Shown one piece after another: positions 16,603 to 25,327 of a DNA stretch of 64,000 bases. Origin of the DNA: WQUF01 sp031549885 (GTDB lineage: Bacteria > Bacillota > Clostridia > Clostridiales > Clostridiaceae). The notes below the pieces were generated by a model, which was given only the letters and a program-made list of their open reading frames with translations, was not told the origin of the DNA and ran no database searches. The stretch is taken from assembly GCA_031549885.1 (NCBI GenBank), contig JAVBPD010000002.1:1-64000 (forward strand), in the 5' to 3' direction. The translations under genes and the position numbers were made by a program. Position 1 is the first letter of the stretch, and each line of letters begins with the position of its first letter.

Positions 16603-16932
16603 TCAAATTTTAACAAATTGGTCAACATTAACTACAAACACTGTAGCCCCACCAACTTTTATTTCCATTGGATATGGAACATATACTCCTGAAGATCCTG
16701 TTACTTGAGATGGCGGAGTAACCACTTGTTTTCTTGTTTTACAAACATCCTCTATAATTTTAACCACTTTATCAGTTTTTTCATCTTCAACACCAATCAT
16801 AAGAGTTGTATTCCCAGCCTTTAAAAATCCGCCAGTTGTAGCAAGCTTAGTAACCCTAAAACCGCCTTCGTTTAAACTGTCGATTACATCCATAGCATCA
16901 TCATCTTGAACAATAGCAATTACTAATTTCAT
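16603..16932 (-). CDS. darA: cyclic-di-AMP receptor DarA (PstA/YaaQ)
   Basis: 109-residue PII-like signalling protein that binds c-di-AMP as a trimer. Family features are MKLVIAIVQDDDA at the N terminus, the TKLATTGGFLKAGNTT ligand loop and VGGATVFV near the end. The ATG at 16932 has AAGGAGTG upstream; a GTG three codons earlier would overlap that site. It lies in the standard tmk-darA-holB order. Normal length; downstream partner proteins are not known. Confidence 0.96.
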   Translation of the reverse strand: MKLVIAIVQDDDAMDVIDSLNEGGFRVTKLATTGGFLKAGNTTLMIGVEDEKTDKVVKIIEDVCKTRKQVVTPPSQVTGSSGVYVPYPMEIKVGGATVFVVNVDQFVKI

Positions 16933-16974
16933 ATTTAACACTCCTTTATATATTATTATAATGTTATTGATTTA

Positions 16975-17595
16975 TTAATTTAATAGCTCTTTTGTTAAAA
17001 TATTTTTAATTTGCTCAAATACGAGAATTTCATCTAAAGCGCCATCTACTCTTTCTATATTCCACTTATACTTTTCCATTACAACTTCATATCCTGTTAT
17101 GGTTTTTTTATGAAAATCTAAATTTTCAAGATCAAGCCTATCCATTTTTTCTCTATTTTTCATTCTTTTTATAGCTGTATCAATATTTACATCGATGAAA
17201 ATTGTTAGATCCGGAAATTTACTTTGTATTGCAAAGCTATTTATTTGAAATACTTCATCAATTCCAATTCCCCTTGCATATCCTTGATATACTAAGGAAG
17301 AAAAGACAAATCTATCGCATATTACATGGCAATCATTTTTTAAAGATGGAAGTATTTTTTCAACTAAATGTTGCCTTCTTGATGCTGCATATAGCAAAGC
17401 TTCTGTTTTATCATCCATTGCAGTATTATTTTTATCAAGTATTATTTCTCGTATGTCTTCTGATATTTTTATCCCACCTGGCTCTCTTGTGCAAATATAT
17501 TTAATATTCTTAGAAGATAAAAACTCGTCTATATATTTCATTTGTGTGCTTTTTCCAGAACCATCTATTCCTTCTAACACTATAAATTTACCCAA
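16975..17595 (-). CDS. tmk: thymidylate kinase
   Basis: 206 residues; phosphorylates dTMP to dTDP for DNA synthesis. EGIDGSGKSTQ is the P-loop, TREPGG the DR(Y/H)-region partner, and CDRFVFSSLVYQG the dTMP-binding motif; AASRRQH carries a lid arginine pair. The start is TTG, with AGGTGA about 10 nt upstream. First essential gene of the conserved block, 18 nt after the decarboxylase gene. Confidence 0.97.
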   Translation of the reverse strand: MGKFIVLEGIDGSGKSTQMKYIDEFLSSKNIKYICTREPGGIKISEDIREIILDKNNTAMDDKTEALLYAASRRQHLVEKILPSLKNDCHVICDRFVFSSLVYQGYARGIGIDEVFQINSFAIQSKFPDLTIFIDVNIDTAIKRMKNREKMDRLDLENLDFHKKTITGYEVVMEKYKWNIERVDGALDEILVFEQIKNILTKELLN

Positions 17596-17613
17596 TATGT
17601 AATGTCACCTACT

Positions 17614-19014
17614 TCATTTTAATACACATACTTTTTCATCCATTAGCCCATGTATATCTTTTCCTTTATTTTCATATATAAAATCAATAATTTCCGTAGT
17701 AAATATTTCACCTTCTACTATTATTGGAATTCCTGGAGGATATATTAAAACATTTCTCCCACATATTTTATTTTTGGCATATTTTATATCCACATATTCA
17801 CTTTCTTTTTCTAAAGTTTCATGAATATCTAATTTTTTTGGTGGAACCATAGGAGGATTTATAATATTTTTTTTTGGTTTACCTTTAATTATATCATTTA
17901 TGGTTTTTAAATGTAAATATAAAAGGTCGTATTCCTCTTGTTTGTTAAATGGGCTCATTATTAAAGTATATACATTTCCAATAGCCATTTCACCAACAAT
18001 TCCATTATCGTATAAATACTTTGCTAATTTTTCAGAAGAGATGAAATTAGAAAAGACATTGATTCTGGTTGGATCAATTTTAAAATCCTCTTCATCTTCT
18101 ATGATTTTAATTTTGTCTAAATTAAAATTTACTTTACTTTTTAAATTTAAGCACATATTTATTGCATTATCATAATAATTATATCCATGATTTTCAAGTA
18201 AATATCGTCCATAATCCATGGTGCTCATCATTAAATATGATGGACTTGTTGTGGTGAAAATATTAAAATAGTAATCAATCTTTTTTTCAATTTTTTCATT
18301 ATTTAAATGAAGAAATGAAGTTTGCCCAAGGCTTGGAATAGTCTTATGAGCGCTCATAGAAACTATATCAGCACCTAAATTTACAGCATGTTTTGGCAAA
18401 AGATCGTGGACTCCAAAATGAGTTCCATGTGCTGAATCAATAATAACATAAATTCCTTTTGATTTAGCATATTCAATAATATGGCTAATTTCAGATACAG
18501 ATCCAAAATAAGTAGGATATGTTAAAAATATTCCCTTTATATTGGGATTTTGGTCAATTTTATCCTTTAAAGCTTTTGAATCAAGCGATAAATATATTCC
18601 ATATCCTTTGTGAATATCTCGCATAAAATAAATAGGTTTTAGCTTTCTAAGTTTAATTAAATTATATATAGAAACATGGCTATTTCTTTCTATAAGAATT
18701 TCATCATTTTCATTAAAGCAAGAAAATCCTGCTATTAAATTTGCTAAACTTGTTCCATTTAAAATAAAATACGATTTATAAGATCCATAATAATTCTTTA
18801 ATTTTTCTAAAGCGTCTTTTATTGAAGATTTCGGATTGTGTAAATTATCTAAACTTTCAGATTCTGTTAAATCAAAACAAAATGGATTTAAATATAATTC
18901 CTTTCCAAATGGAGTATCAAACCCCCTGCCATTTAAATGGCCTGGCATAGAAAAAATAATTTTTTTATTATTTTTATATTTTAAAATTGCATCTATTAAT
19001 GGTAAATCCTTCAT
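17614..19014 (-). CDS. Orn/Lys/Arg decarboxylase-family PLP enzyme (YaaO/SpeA-like)
   Basis: 466 residues of the group III fold-type I decarboxylase family, in its shorter Firmicutes form. DSAHGTHFG provides the PLP-binding Asp and SAHKTIPSLGQ contains the Schiff-base Lys. The N-terminal MPGHLNGRGF is the family's substrate-site signature. The ATG at 19014 has GGAGG 5 nt upstream. It precedes tmk as yaaO does in Bacillus. Arginine or lysine could be the substrate; polyamine synthesis (agmatine or cadaverine) is the likely outcome but cannot be settled from sequence. Confidence 0.9.
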   Translation of the reverse strand: MKDLPLIDAILKYKNNKKIIFSMPGHLNGRGFDTPFGKELYLNPFCFDLTESESLDNLHNPKSSIKDALEKLKNYYGSYKSYFILNGTSLANLIAGFSCFNENDEILIERNSHVSIYNLIKLRKLKPIYFMRDIHKGYGIYLSLDSKALKDKIDQNPNIKGIFLTYPTYFGSVSEISHIIEYAKSKGIYVIIDSAHGTHFGVHDLLPKHAVNLGADIVSMSAHKTIPSLGQTSFLHLNNEKIEKKIDYYFNIFTTTSPSYLMMSTMDYGRYLLENHGYNYYDNAINMCLNLKSKVNFNLDKIKIIEDEEDFKIDPTRINVFSNFISSEKLAKYLYDNGIVGEMAIGNVYTLIMSPFNKQEEYDLLYLHLKTINDIIKGKPKKNIINPPMVPPKKLDIHETLEKESEYVDIKYAKNKICGRNVLIYPPGIPIIVEGEIFTTEIIDFIYENKGKDIHGLMDEKVCVLK

Positions 19015-19172
19015 TAAATCCTCCACCTTATTAATTTTATTATATCATATATAGTGTGCAGTATGTATTTTTAGTCAAATATTGTATTAAATAAAAAGGT
19101 ATTGTTTAAGAAATTATACAAATAATATTTAGTATGTAGCAATTCATCTTTAAAAGGAGGCGCTGGTATAAA

Positions 19173-20222
19173 TTGATTCAAGAAATACATTCTAATTTCT
19201 CTATTTTAAAACCTGAATTTGAAGAAATTTTTTCATTTTTATATTCAAATCCGGAATTATCATTTGAAGAAAATCAATGTTTAAATTTTTTATGCGATAA
19301 ATTAGGTAAATATGGATTTAAAATCGAAAAGGACTTTATGGATGTTAAAAATTGTTTTTTTGCACAAATAGGTTCAGGCCATCCCAAAATAGGGCTTATT
19401 TTTGATATGGACGCAGGATATGAAGGTCATACAAAAGCAAATAATATTTCCTCTGCCATAATGTGCTGCGCTGGCATCATAATGTCTCAAATAAAAGATA
19501 AATTAAATGGAAGCATTTGCATATTTGGTTCATCTGGCGAATCTGCATGTGGAACAAAAATTACACTCTTAAAACAAGGAGCATTTTCTGATATAGATTA
19601 TATGCTTTCTGTTATGCCTTATATAAAGAGCTACGAAAATATTTCAACCCCTTCATCTACCTCCTATAGCATTAAATTTTTAAATAATACTGTAGATAAT
19701 ATTTCAAAAAATTGTATTAATAAAATAGTGGATTTTATTAATGATAACGAAGATATATCTATTTACTCTATAAAGCTTACAAGTTCATTAAGGGATGCGC
19801 TTTTAAGCATTGAATTTCGTAGCAATAAATGCCTATCCCTTAATAAATTTGAAAATAATTTTGAAAGCTTTTTAAAATCTGTATTTAGTCATTTAAAAAT
19901 TGAAACTTGTTATTATGATATGCCATATTGCAAGATGAAAAATGATGATATGTTAAAAAAGATAATGATAACAAATTTAAAACAAAGTGGGATTATTAAT
20001 TTTGATGAAAATAAATGTTTTGACTTTCCACTTAGCCTTGGAAATATAAGCAATGAAGTGCCAACTTATATTGCTGTTGTTGACATTTGTGAAGATGAGA
20101 ACATTGAGTTTGACACAAAAGATTTTTATCTATGCACAAACTCCATTTATGCCAAAGAGCAAAGCTTCAAAACTATAGAAGCAATTTGTTTATCAATTGG
20201 GAATATAATGAATATTAACTAA
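19173..20222 (+). CDS. M20-family peptidase-like protein, probably inactive
   Basis: 349 residues resembling M20D amidohydrolases in overall layout: an N-terminal LYSNPELSFEE motif, FDMDAGYEG in the metal-site position, and GESACGTKITLLKQGAF as in family members. The metal-binding GHACGHD motif, however, reads GHTKANN and the catalytic Glu pair reads GES, so the di-zinc site is largely lost. The C-terminal half is divergent and Cys-rich. The start is TTG with AAAGGAGG 12 nt upstream; this spacing is long. A binding or regulatory role is more likely than peptidase activity. Confidence 0.75.
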   Translation: MIQEIHSNFSILKPEFEEIFSFLYSNPELSFEENQCLNFLCDKLGKYGFKIEKDFMDVKNCFFAQIGSGHPKIGLIFDMDAGYEGHTKANNISSAIMCCAGIIMSQIKDKLNGSICIFGSSGESACGTKITLLKQGAFSDIDYMLSVMPYIKSYENISTPSSTSYSIKFLNNTVDNISKNCINKIVDFINDNEDISIYSIKLTSSLRDALLSIEFRSNKCLSLNKFENNFESFLKSVFSHLKIETCYYDMPYCKMKNDDMLKKIMITNLKQSGIINFDENKCFDFPLSLGNISNEVPTYIAVVDICEDENIEFDTKDFYLCTNSIYAKEQSFKTIEAICLSIGNIMNIN

Positions 20223-20234
20223 TTTAAAATAGTT

Positions 20235-20274
20235 AAAGCTTTTGCATATATTTTACGCAAAAGCTTCTTTTTTT
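20235..20274 (+). terminator. terminator of the M20-like gene
   Basis: AAGCTTTTGC pairs with GCAAAAGCTT (20236-20245 with 20257-20266), followed by C and a run of seven T. Confidence 0.9.
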
Positions 20275-20316
20275 ATTGTATATTTTAATTGATCATTATA
20301 TGATAATCATATTATT

Positions 20317-20775
20317 ATGAAGATAGAGGGTGTTCTTTTGACTAGAATTACTTTCCCCGTTGCTGTACATTTATTTTTAATAAATAAAGATAAAGATGAA
20401 ATTTTGTTACAAAGAAGATTTAATACAGGATATGAAGATGGAAATTATAGCGTAATTGCAGGGCACATTGATGGTGGCGAAGATGTTTATTCCGCAATGA
20501 TAAGGGAAGCAAAAGAAGAATCAGGAATTATCATTTTGAAAAAAGATCTTGAAATAGTTCAAGTTATGCATAGAAAGAAGATTTTGCAAGAAAGAGTTGA
20601 TTATTTTTTTAGATGCGAAAAATGGAGTGGTGATTTACAAATTCTAGAACCTGGTAAATGCGATGAATTAATTTGGGTAAATTCTGATAACCTTCCTAAT
20701 AATACTGTAGACTATATAAGAGAAGCTATTAAAAATTATAAGGAAAATATTTCATTTTCAATATTTGGATGGTAA
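20317..20775 (+). CDS. Nudix hydrolase
   Basis: 152 residues; hydrolyses a nucleoside diphosphate linked to another group. The Nudix box GHIDGGEDVYSAMIREAKEE with SGI matches the consensus Gx5Ex7REUxEExGU. Substrate is unknown. The ATG at 20317 has no ribosome site; the TTG at 20338 has GAGGGTG about 6 nt upstream and would begin at TRITFPVAVHLFL, where related proteins start, so the real protein may be seven residues shorter. Single gene with its own terminator. Confidence 0.9.
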   Translation: MKIEGVLLTRITFPVAVHLFLINKDKDEILLQRRFNTGYEDGNYSVIAGHIDGGEDVYSAMIREAKEESGIIILKKDLEIVQVMHRKKILQERVDYFFRCEKWSGDLQILEPGKCDELIWVNSDNLPNNTVDYIREAIKNYKENISFSIFGW

Positions 20776-20794
20776 AGATTAAATAAAAAAAATT

Positions 20795-20832
20795 GCAAAA
20801 CAATCTTATAAAACAGATGTTTTGCTTTATTT
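20795..20832. terminator. terminator between convergent genes
   Basis: GCAAAACA (20795-20802) pairs with TGTTTTGC (20818-20825), followed by TTTATTTT. It can serve the Nudix gene and the convergent coiled-coil gene. Confidence 0.75.
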
Positions 20833-20850
20833 TCTATAAAAAAACATATA

Positions 20851-21324
20851 TTATCCCACTAATACTTTGCCAAGCTTTTGTAATTTTTGAACATCGTATT
20901 GATTTCTTGCAGTAACATCTTCTAAATAATTTAAGTTTATTTTTATTGCTTCAACATCCTTTTTTAAAATTTCCGTATCTTCCTTGGTTTTATTATAATC
21001 TTCTCTTATTGATTTAAGCTCTTTTGAAATAGCATCTGCAACTGCAATCAATTCTTGAGATATATCTTTAACTATATCAGATCTTAGATTGCTTATATTT
21101 TCTTGCATTTTAATATCCAGATTATGTATTTCATCTTGTAATTCTTTTTTAGTATTATCTAATTTGTCATTTAATCCTTGTAGTCCAATATCTATTTTGT
21201 CATTTAATTCTTTTTTAGTGTTATCTAATTTGTCATTTAACCCTTGCAACCCAGTATCTATTTTGTCATTTAATTTTTGCATATCATTGCTCATATTTTT
21301 AAGCATTGTTAAAATTTCATCCAT
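20851..21324 (-). CDS. coiled-coil protein with tandem 22-residue repeats
   Basis: 157 residues, almost entirely predicted coiled coil, with heptad-spaced Leu/Ile. Two nearly identical 22-residue repeats (LNDKIDTGLQGLNDKLDNTKKE and its copy, cited as LNDKID-GLQGLNDKLDN) occupy about residues 18-61, matching a 66-bp DNA duplication. There is no signal peptide or membrane helix. The end (TARNQYDVQKLQKL) is conserved-looking. It resembles small clostridial proteins of unknown function with apolipoprotein-like repeats. The start has no strong ribosome site (GAGGG about 8 nt upstream). Confidence 0.75.
   Translation of the reverse strand: MDEILTMLKNMSNDMQKLNDKIDTGLQGLNDKLDNTKKELNDKIDIGLQGLNDKLDNTKKELQDEIHNLDIKMQENISNLRSDIVKDISQELIAVADAISKELKSIREDYNKTKEDTEILKKDVEAIKINLNYLEDVTARNQYDVQKLQKLGKVLVG
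21127..21266 (-). repeat. 66-bp tandem coding repeat (two copies)
   Basis: Two near-identical 66-bp units inside the coiled-coil gene, differing at a few positions. A multiple of 3, so copy-number change would keep the frame. Confidence 0.7.
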
Positions 21325-21481
21325 AAATAAAACCCTCTAACTTCATTTTACTATAATTATATCATATTATTTATAAAATGGCTTTCATAATCTTTCTACA
21401 AATAATTGCCCTTATAATGAGCTAATAGAAGAATTTAATTTTTAATAAAAATTAAATAAAATTAAAATAATATAAAAAATA

Positions 21482-21493
21482 AATCGATATCGA
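21482..21493. repeat. 12-bp palindrome ATCGATATCGAT
   Basis: Perfect palindrome in the 250-nt spacer between the coiled-coil gene and the small secreted protein, about 85 nt before the latter. GC-containing and symmetric, unlike the surrounding A/T run. Possible operator; no regulator identified. Confidence 0.4.
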
Positions 21494-21577
21494 TATTATC
21501 ATTTGATAAAATAGAACATACACCAATAAAAATTAACAAATATTAACAATTATGTGTTTTTAAGGAGTGAAATTTAA

Positions 21578-21883
21578 ATGAATAATAATATTAAAAAGAT
21601 CATAGCAACAATGGTATTAACAAGTGCTTTATCCGCAGTATCTGCATTTGCTGTGCCACCAATGTCTTCAGATCCTATGATCATCAGAAAGATGGATGCA
21701 AATGGAAATTTATCAGAAGAAACTGTATCATATGATGATATTATAATAAATAGAGTAACTACTTTACCTGAAAAACCAAGTGAAACTAAAACTAATAGTA
21801 ATGCAAATAATACAGTTAAATCAAATTCTCAAACATTCAGTTTACCAAGCTTTTTCTCTAGATTTTTTAGTAATTTTAGATAA
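21578..21883 (+). CDS. small secreted protein
   Basis: 101 residues with a signal peptide (residues 1-26, cleavage after AFA). The mature part is short and polar, with a Thr/Asn/Ser-rich linker (about residues 63-88) and an aromatic-basic tail SFFSRFFSNFR. TAAGGAGTG precedes the ATG. I recognise no family; the Phe/Arg-rich amphipathic tail could bind membranes. It stands alone and is followed by a strong terminator. Confidence 0.75.
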   Translation: MNNNIKKIIATMVLTSALSAVSAFAVPPMSSDPMIIRKMDANGNLSEETVSYDDIIINRVTTLPEKPSETKTNSNANNTVKSNSQTFSLPSFFSRFFSNFR

Positions 21884-21934
21884 TAGAAAACTAATAGAAA
21901 GTTACGTTTTAGAATATAAAATTTGTCTTTAATA

Positions 21935-21994
21935 AAAACACCCTATAAAATAGTCAGTATAAAGAGGCCGAATCATTTTATAGGGTGTTTTATT
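21935..21994. terminator. strong bidirectional terminator
   Basis: Perfect stem of 16 bp or more (21936-21951 with 21975-21990) built on ACACCCTATAAAAT, with flanking A- and T-runs. It ends both the small secreted gene and the nik operon. Confidence 0.9.
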
Positions 21995-22772
21995 CCACAA
22001 AAAGCATAGAAGAAATAAGTTTTTTAGTGTATTCATGGCTTGGATTATTAAATAAATCATTTGTTTTTTTAATTTCAACAATGCTGCCTTTATTCATAAC
22101 AGCCACCCTATCGCAAACATATCTAATCATGCGCAAATCATGGGAAATAAACAAACAAGTTAATCCCATCTCTTTTTTTAATTTTATGAACAAATTTATT
22201 ATCTGAGCTTGAATAGAAATATCAAGAGAAGCGATTGGTTCATCAGCAATTAAAACTTTAGGATTAAGGGCAAGCGCTCTTGCAATACCTACACGCTGCC
22301 TCATGCCACCTGAGCATTCATATGGAAAATATTCCCCATATATCCTATCAAGCCCCACTAAATCCATAAGCTCATAAACCTTATTCATTCTTTCATCTTT
22401 AGTTTTAAAAACCCTCTGTATAAAAAGAGGCTCTTCAATAATATCCTTAATAAGCATCCTAGGATTTAAAGAAGATACAGAATCTTGAAAAGTCATCTGC
22501 ATGTTTCTACTAATCCACTTTTTTTCATCATTATAAACTTTCTTATTTGATATTTCCTTATCATAAAAATATACCCTGCCGCTTGTAGGTCTATTTATTT
22601 GCATTATACTCTTACCAAGTGTAGATTTTCCTGAGCCTGACTCTCCTATAAGTCCCAAAAATTCACCTTTATAGATATAAAAAGATACATCATTTACAGC
22701 TTTTATAGTTAATTTGTTGTTTATAGAAAAGTGCTGATTTAAATTGAAAACTTGCACAATTTTTTCATTCAT
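21990..22772 (-). CDS. nikE: nickel/peptide ABC importer ATPase NikE-like
   Basis: 260-residue ATPase of the OppF/NikE type that powers import through NikBC. GESGSGKST is the Walker A motif, ECSGGMRQR the signature, VLIADEPIASLD the Walker B. It is short because the C-terminal peptide-transporter extension is missing, as in NikE. Last gene of the nik operon, 4 nt after nikD. The nickel assignment rests on nikR heading the operon. Confidence 0.88.
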   Translation of the reverse strand: MNEKIVQVFNLNQHFSINNKLTIKAVNDVSFYIYKGEFLGLIGESGSGKSTLGKSIMQINRPTSGRVYFYDKEISNKKVYNDEKKWISRNMQMTFQDSVSSLNPRMLIKDIIEEPLFIQRVFKTKDERMNKVYELMDLVGLDRIYGEYFPYECSGGMRQRVGIARALALNPKVLIADEPIASLDISIQAQIINLFIKLKKEMGLTCLFISHDLRMIRYVCDRVAVMNKGSIVEIKKTNDLFNNPSHEYTKKLISSMLFVE

Positions 22773-22776
22773 TTTA

Positions 22777-23766
22777 TTAAATTTTACCTCTTTGTATTAA
22801 AGGTGCATTTTCATGCAAAAGCCAAGTAGCTGCATAATGTGTATCGCTTACTTTAAACATAGGAGGCTCTTTTTCATAATCAATTTTTAAAGCATAAGGA
22901 TTCCTCATAGCAAATGCATCCCCTTTATATTTTTGCCATATACTGGGAGGATTTCCAGGTATAGAATACAATTTATCATTGTGCAAAGAAGGCAATGAAT
23001 CCAAAAGCCCCCATGTATAAGGATGGCGAGAATCAGAGAAAATTTCTTTTAACGTTCCTGTTTCTATGATCTTTCCCGCATACATAACAGCCACTCTATC
23101 TGCTATCTTTGATACTACTCCTAAATCATGAGTTACAAATAAAATTGAAATTCCGGTATTTTTTTTAATCTCAAGTAGAAGATCTAAAATTTGCAATTGT
23201 AGCGTTGCATCTAAAGCTGTTGTAGGTTCATCTGCAATTAATACTTTAGGATTTAAGGAAAGGGCGCAAGCTATAACGCTTCTTTGTATCATACCTCCAG
23301 AAAATTCATGTGGATACCCATTAAACCTCTCATTAGGATTTTCAAAACCCACTTTACTCATTAAATCTAAAGTTATATTCTTAGCTTCCTTTTTACTCAC
23401 CTTTTTATTCTTTAAAACAGCTTCCATAATCTGTTTTCCAACTGACAAACTTGGATTAAGAGATGTCATGGGATCTTGAAATATCATTGATATATCTTTG
23501 CCTCGTATGTTTTGCATTGATTTTTCAGAAAGATTTACTAAGTTTTTATCATCTAATAAAATTTCTCCCTTTTCAATTTTTGCATTAAAAGGCAAAATAC
23601 CCATTATGCTTTTACATAAAACTGTTTTACCAGAGCCTGATTCTCCCAAAATAGCAAGGACTTCTCCTTCTTTAAGATAAAGCGATACATCTCTTATAAC
23701 AGGCACTTTTCCAAATTTAGTATTAATAGACACAAACATATTTTTAACCTTAAGCAAAAATATCAC
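22777..23766 (-). CDS. nikD: nickel/peptide ABC importer ATPase NikD-like, without C-terminal cysteines
   Basis: 329-residue OppD/NikD-type ATPase: GESGSGKTVL Walker A, EFSGGMIQR signature, VLIADEPTTALD Walker B. The C-terminal oligopeptide-ATPase extension is kept but all five cysteines that other OppD proteins carry there are replaced; residues run AFAMRNPYALKIDYEKE and HYAATWLL, against CPFASRCEYCMKIC and VSCWL in this window's own OppD. The start (MIFLLKV) directly follows nikA. Same operon as nikR. Confidence 0.88.
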   Translation of the reverse strand: MIFLLKVKNMFVSINTKFGKVPVIRDVSLYLKEGEVLAILGESGSGKTVLCKSIMGILPFNAKIEKGEILLDDKNLVNLSEKSMQNIRGKDISMIFQDPMTSLNPSLSVGKQIMEAVLKNKKVSKKEAKNITLDLMSKVGFENPNERFNGYPHEFSGGMIQRSVIACALSLNPKVLIADEPTTALDATLQLQILDLLLEIKKNTGISILFVTHDLGVVSKIADRVAVMYAGKIIETGTLKEIFSDSRHPYTWGLLDSLPSLHNDKLYSIPGNPPSIWQKYKGDAFAMRNPYALKIDYEKEPPMFKVSDTHYAATWLLHENAPLIQRGKI

Positions 23767-23772
23767 CTCACT

Positions 23773-25311
23773 TTATTCTTTTGTCCAATCTGCTACATTC
23801 CAAAATATACCTACACCGTGATGACCAAGCACTGTATCAGTGGAAATGCCCTTTATAGAAGGCTTAGATACATATATAGCATCAATATAGCATATAAATG
23901 TATAAGGCATATCTTTTGCCATCTCTTCTTGAAACTCTTTATATAACTTCATTCTCTCTTCATCATTAGCTGTTTCTCTTGCATTTTTAAGGATATTATC
24001 AACTTTTTCATTAGAATAAAAATTATAATTATTTCCAAGACCAGTTCCAAAAACTTTATAAGTATGATCATCTGGATCAAAAGGGCTACCCCATCCAATT
24101 AAATATGCATCTTGATTTTCCCAATCAACCTTTGAAACAACAGCTACTTTCATATCTACTCCTATTTCTTTTAATTGTTGAGAGCAAATATTAGCTATAT
24201 CTATTCTCACCTGATCTCCTGCTCTGCAGTTTACAGTAAAAGATAATTTTTTGCCGTTCTTTTCATATATGCCATTTGAATCTAAAGTCCATCCAGCTTT
24301 CTCAAGTTCAGATTTTGCTTTTTCCTTGTTGTAATCAAACTTTTCCATATTCACATTTACATATGGGCCTGCTTGCAGCGGAGAAAAGGCACTGTACCCA
24401 TATCCTAAAACCACGCTTTTAACAATTGCATCTCTATCTATTCCATAGCTTAAAATATTTGGCAATTCCCTGTTCTCTTTAAAAAATTCGCTATTAAAGT
24501 TGTACATAATACCTCTATAATCAGCTGTTTTCATATCCATAAAAATAAAATCGCTGTTGTCTTTAAACTGTGATGAATCTTGAGGAGTTATTTGAGCTAA
24601 ATCAAGCTCACCAGATTTAAGCTGAAGTGCCCTAGCTTTTGTATCTTCTACTATTTTAAATATTATCTTATCAATTTCAGGTTCCTTTATATAAAAATCT
24701 TTGTTTTTTTCAAGGGTAATGCTCTGTCCCATATCCCAATTTTTCATTTTATAAGGACCTGTTCCTATTGGAAATTGATTAAATTTATCAGTTACAATAT
24801 CTTTTCCATCTAGTAAATGCTTAGGAAGCATTCCTATTGTTAAATATTCAAGTAGCGCTACATTTGGAGCTTTTAATGAAATTTTTATACAGGTAGGGCT
24901 GACTACTTCTATATTTTCTATATCTTCATAATTTGAAGCAATCTCAGAGCCATTTTTAGGATCTAAAATTACATCAAGTGTAAATTTAACATCATCTGCA
25001 GTAAACTTTTCACCATCATGCCATTTTACATCATCTCTTAAATTAAACGTATATGTTTTAGAGGTTTCATCATATTGCCAGTCTTTAGCAAGGCTTGATA
25101 TGATGCCATTATTTTTATCGTGAGCTGTTAACCCGCTAAAAATAAGGGAGTTGATTTCACCATGCTCATATAAAGCAGGATTAATGCTTGTATAATCTGA
25201 GCTTCCATAAACTAGTACCTTTTCAGCACTTTGTGCTCCTGCAGACCCACTGGAACAACCACTTAAAGCTAGTGCAAAAACTATAAAAACCATAATTAAT
25301 TTTTTTAACAT
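23773..25311 (-). CDS. nikA: nickel/peptide ABC transporter substrate-binding lipoprotein
   Basis: 512 residues; SBP family 5. The signal peptide ends in LALSGCSSG, a lipobox, so it is lipid-anchored outside the membrane and delivers ligand to NikBC. The mature body has the family's DDVKWHDGEKFTADDV and GTGPYKMKNW signatures. The ATG at 25311 has TAGGAGG upstream. In Gram-positives such proteins bind nickel through small chelators or His; the operon context (nikR) suggests nickel, while sequence alone would not exclude peptides. Confidence 0.85.
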   Translation of the reverse strand: MLKKLIMVFIVFALALSGCSSGSAGAQSAEKVLVYGSSDYTSINPALYEHGEINSLIFSGLTAHDKNNGIISSLAKDWQYDETSKTYTFNLRDDVKWHDGEKFTADDVKFTLDVILDPKNGSEIASNYEDIENIEVVSPTCIKISLKAPNVALLEYLTIGMLPKHLLDGKDIVTDKFNQFPIGTGPYKMKNWDMGQSITLEKNKDFYIKEPEIDKIIFKIVEDTKARALQLKSGELDLAQITPQDSSQFKDNSDFIFMDMKTADYRGIMYNFNSEFFKENRELPNILSYGIDRDAIVKSVVLGYGYSAFSPLQAGPYVNVNMEKFDYNKEKAKSELEKAGWTLDSNGIYEKNGKKLSFTVNCRAGDQVRIDIANICSQQLKEIGVDMKVAVVSKVDWENQDAYLIGWGSPFDPDDHTYKVFGTGLGNNYNFYSNEKVDNILKNARETANDEERMKLYKEFQEEMAKDMPYTFICYIDAIYVSKPSIKGISTDTVLGHHGVGIFWNVADWTKE

Positions 25312-25327
25312 GTAAATCCTCCTAAAA

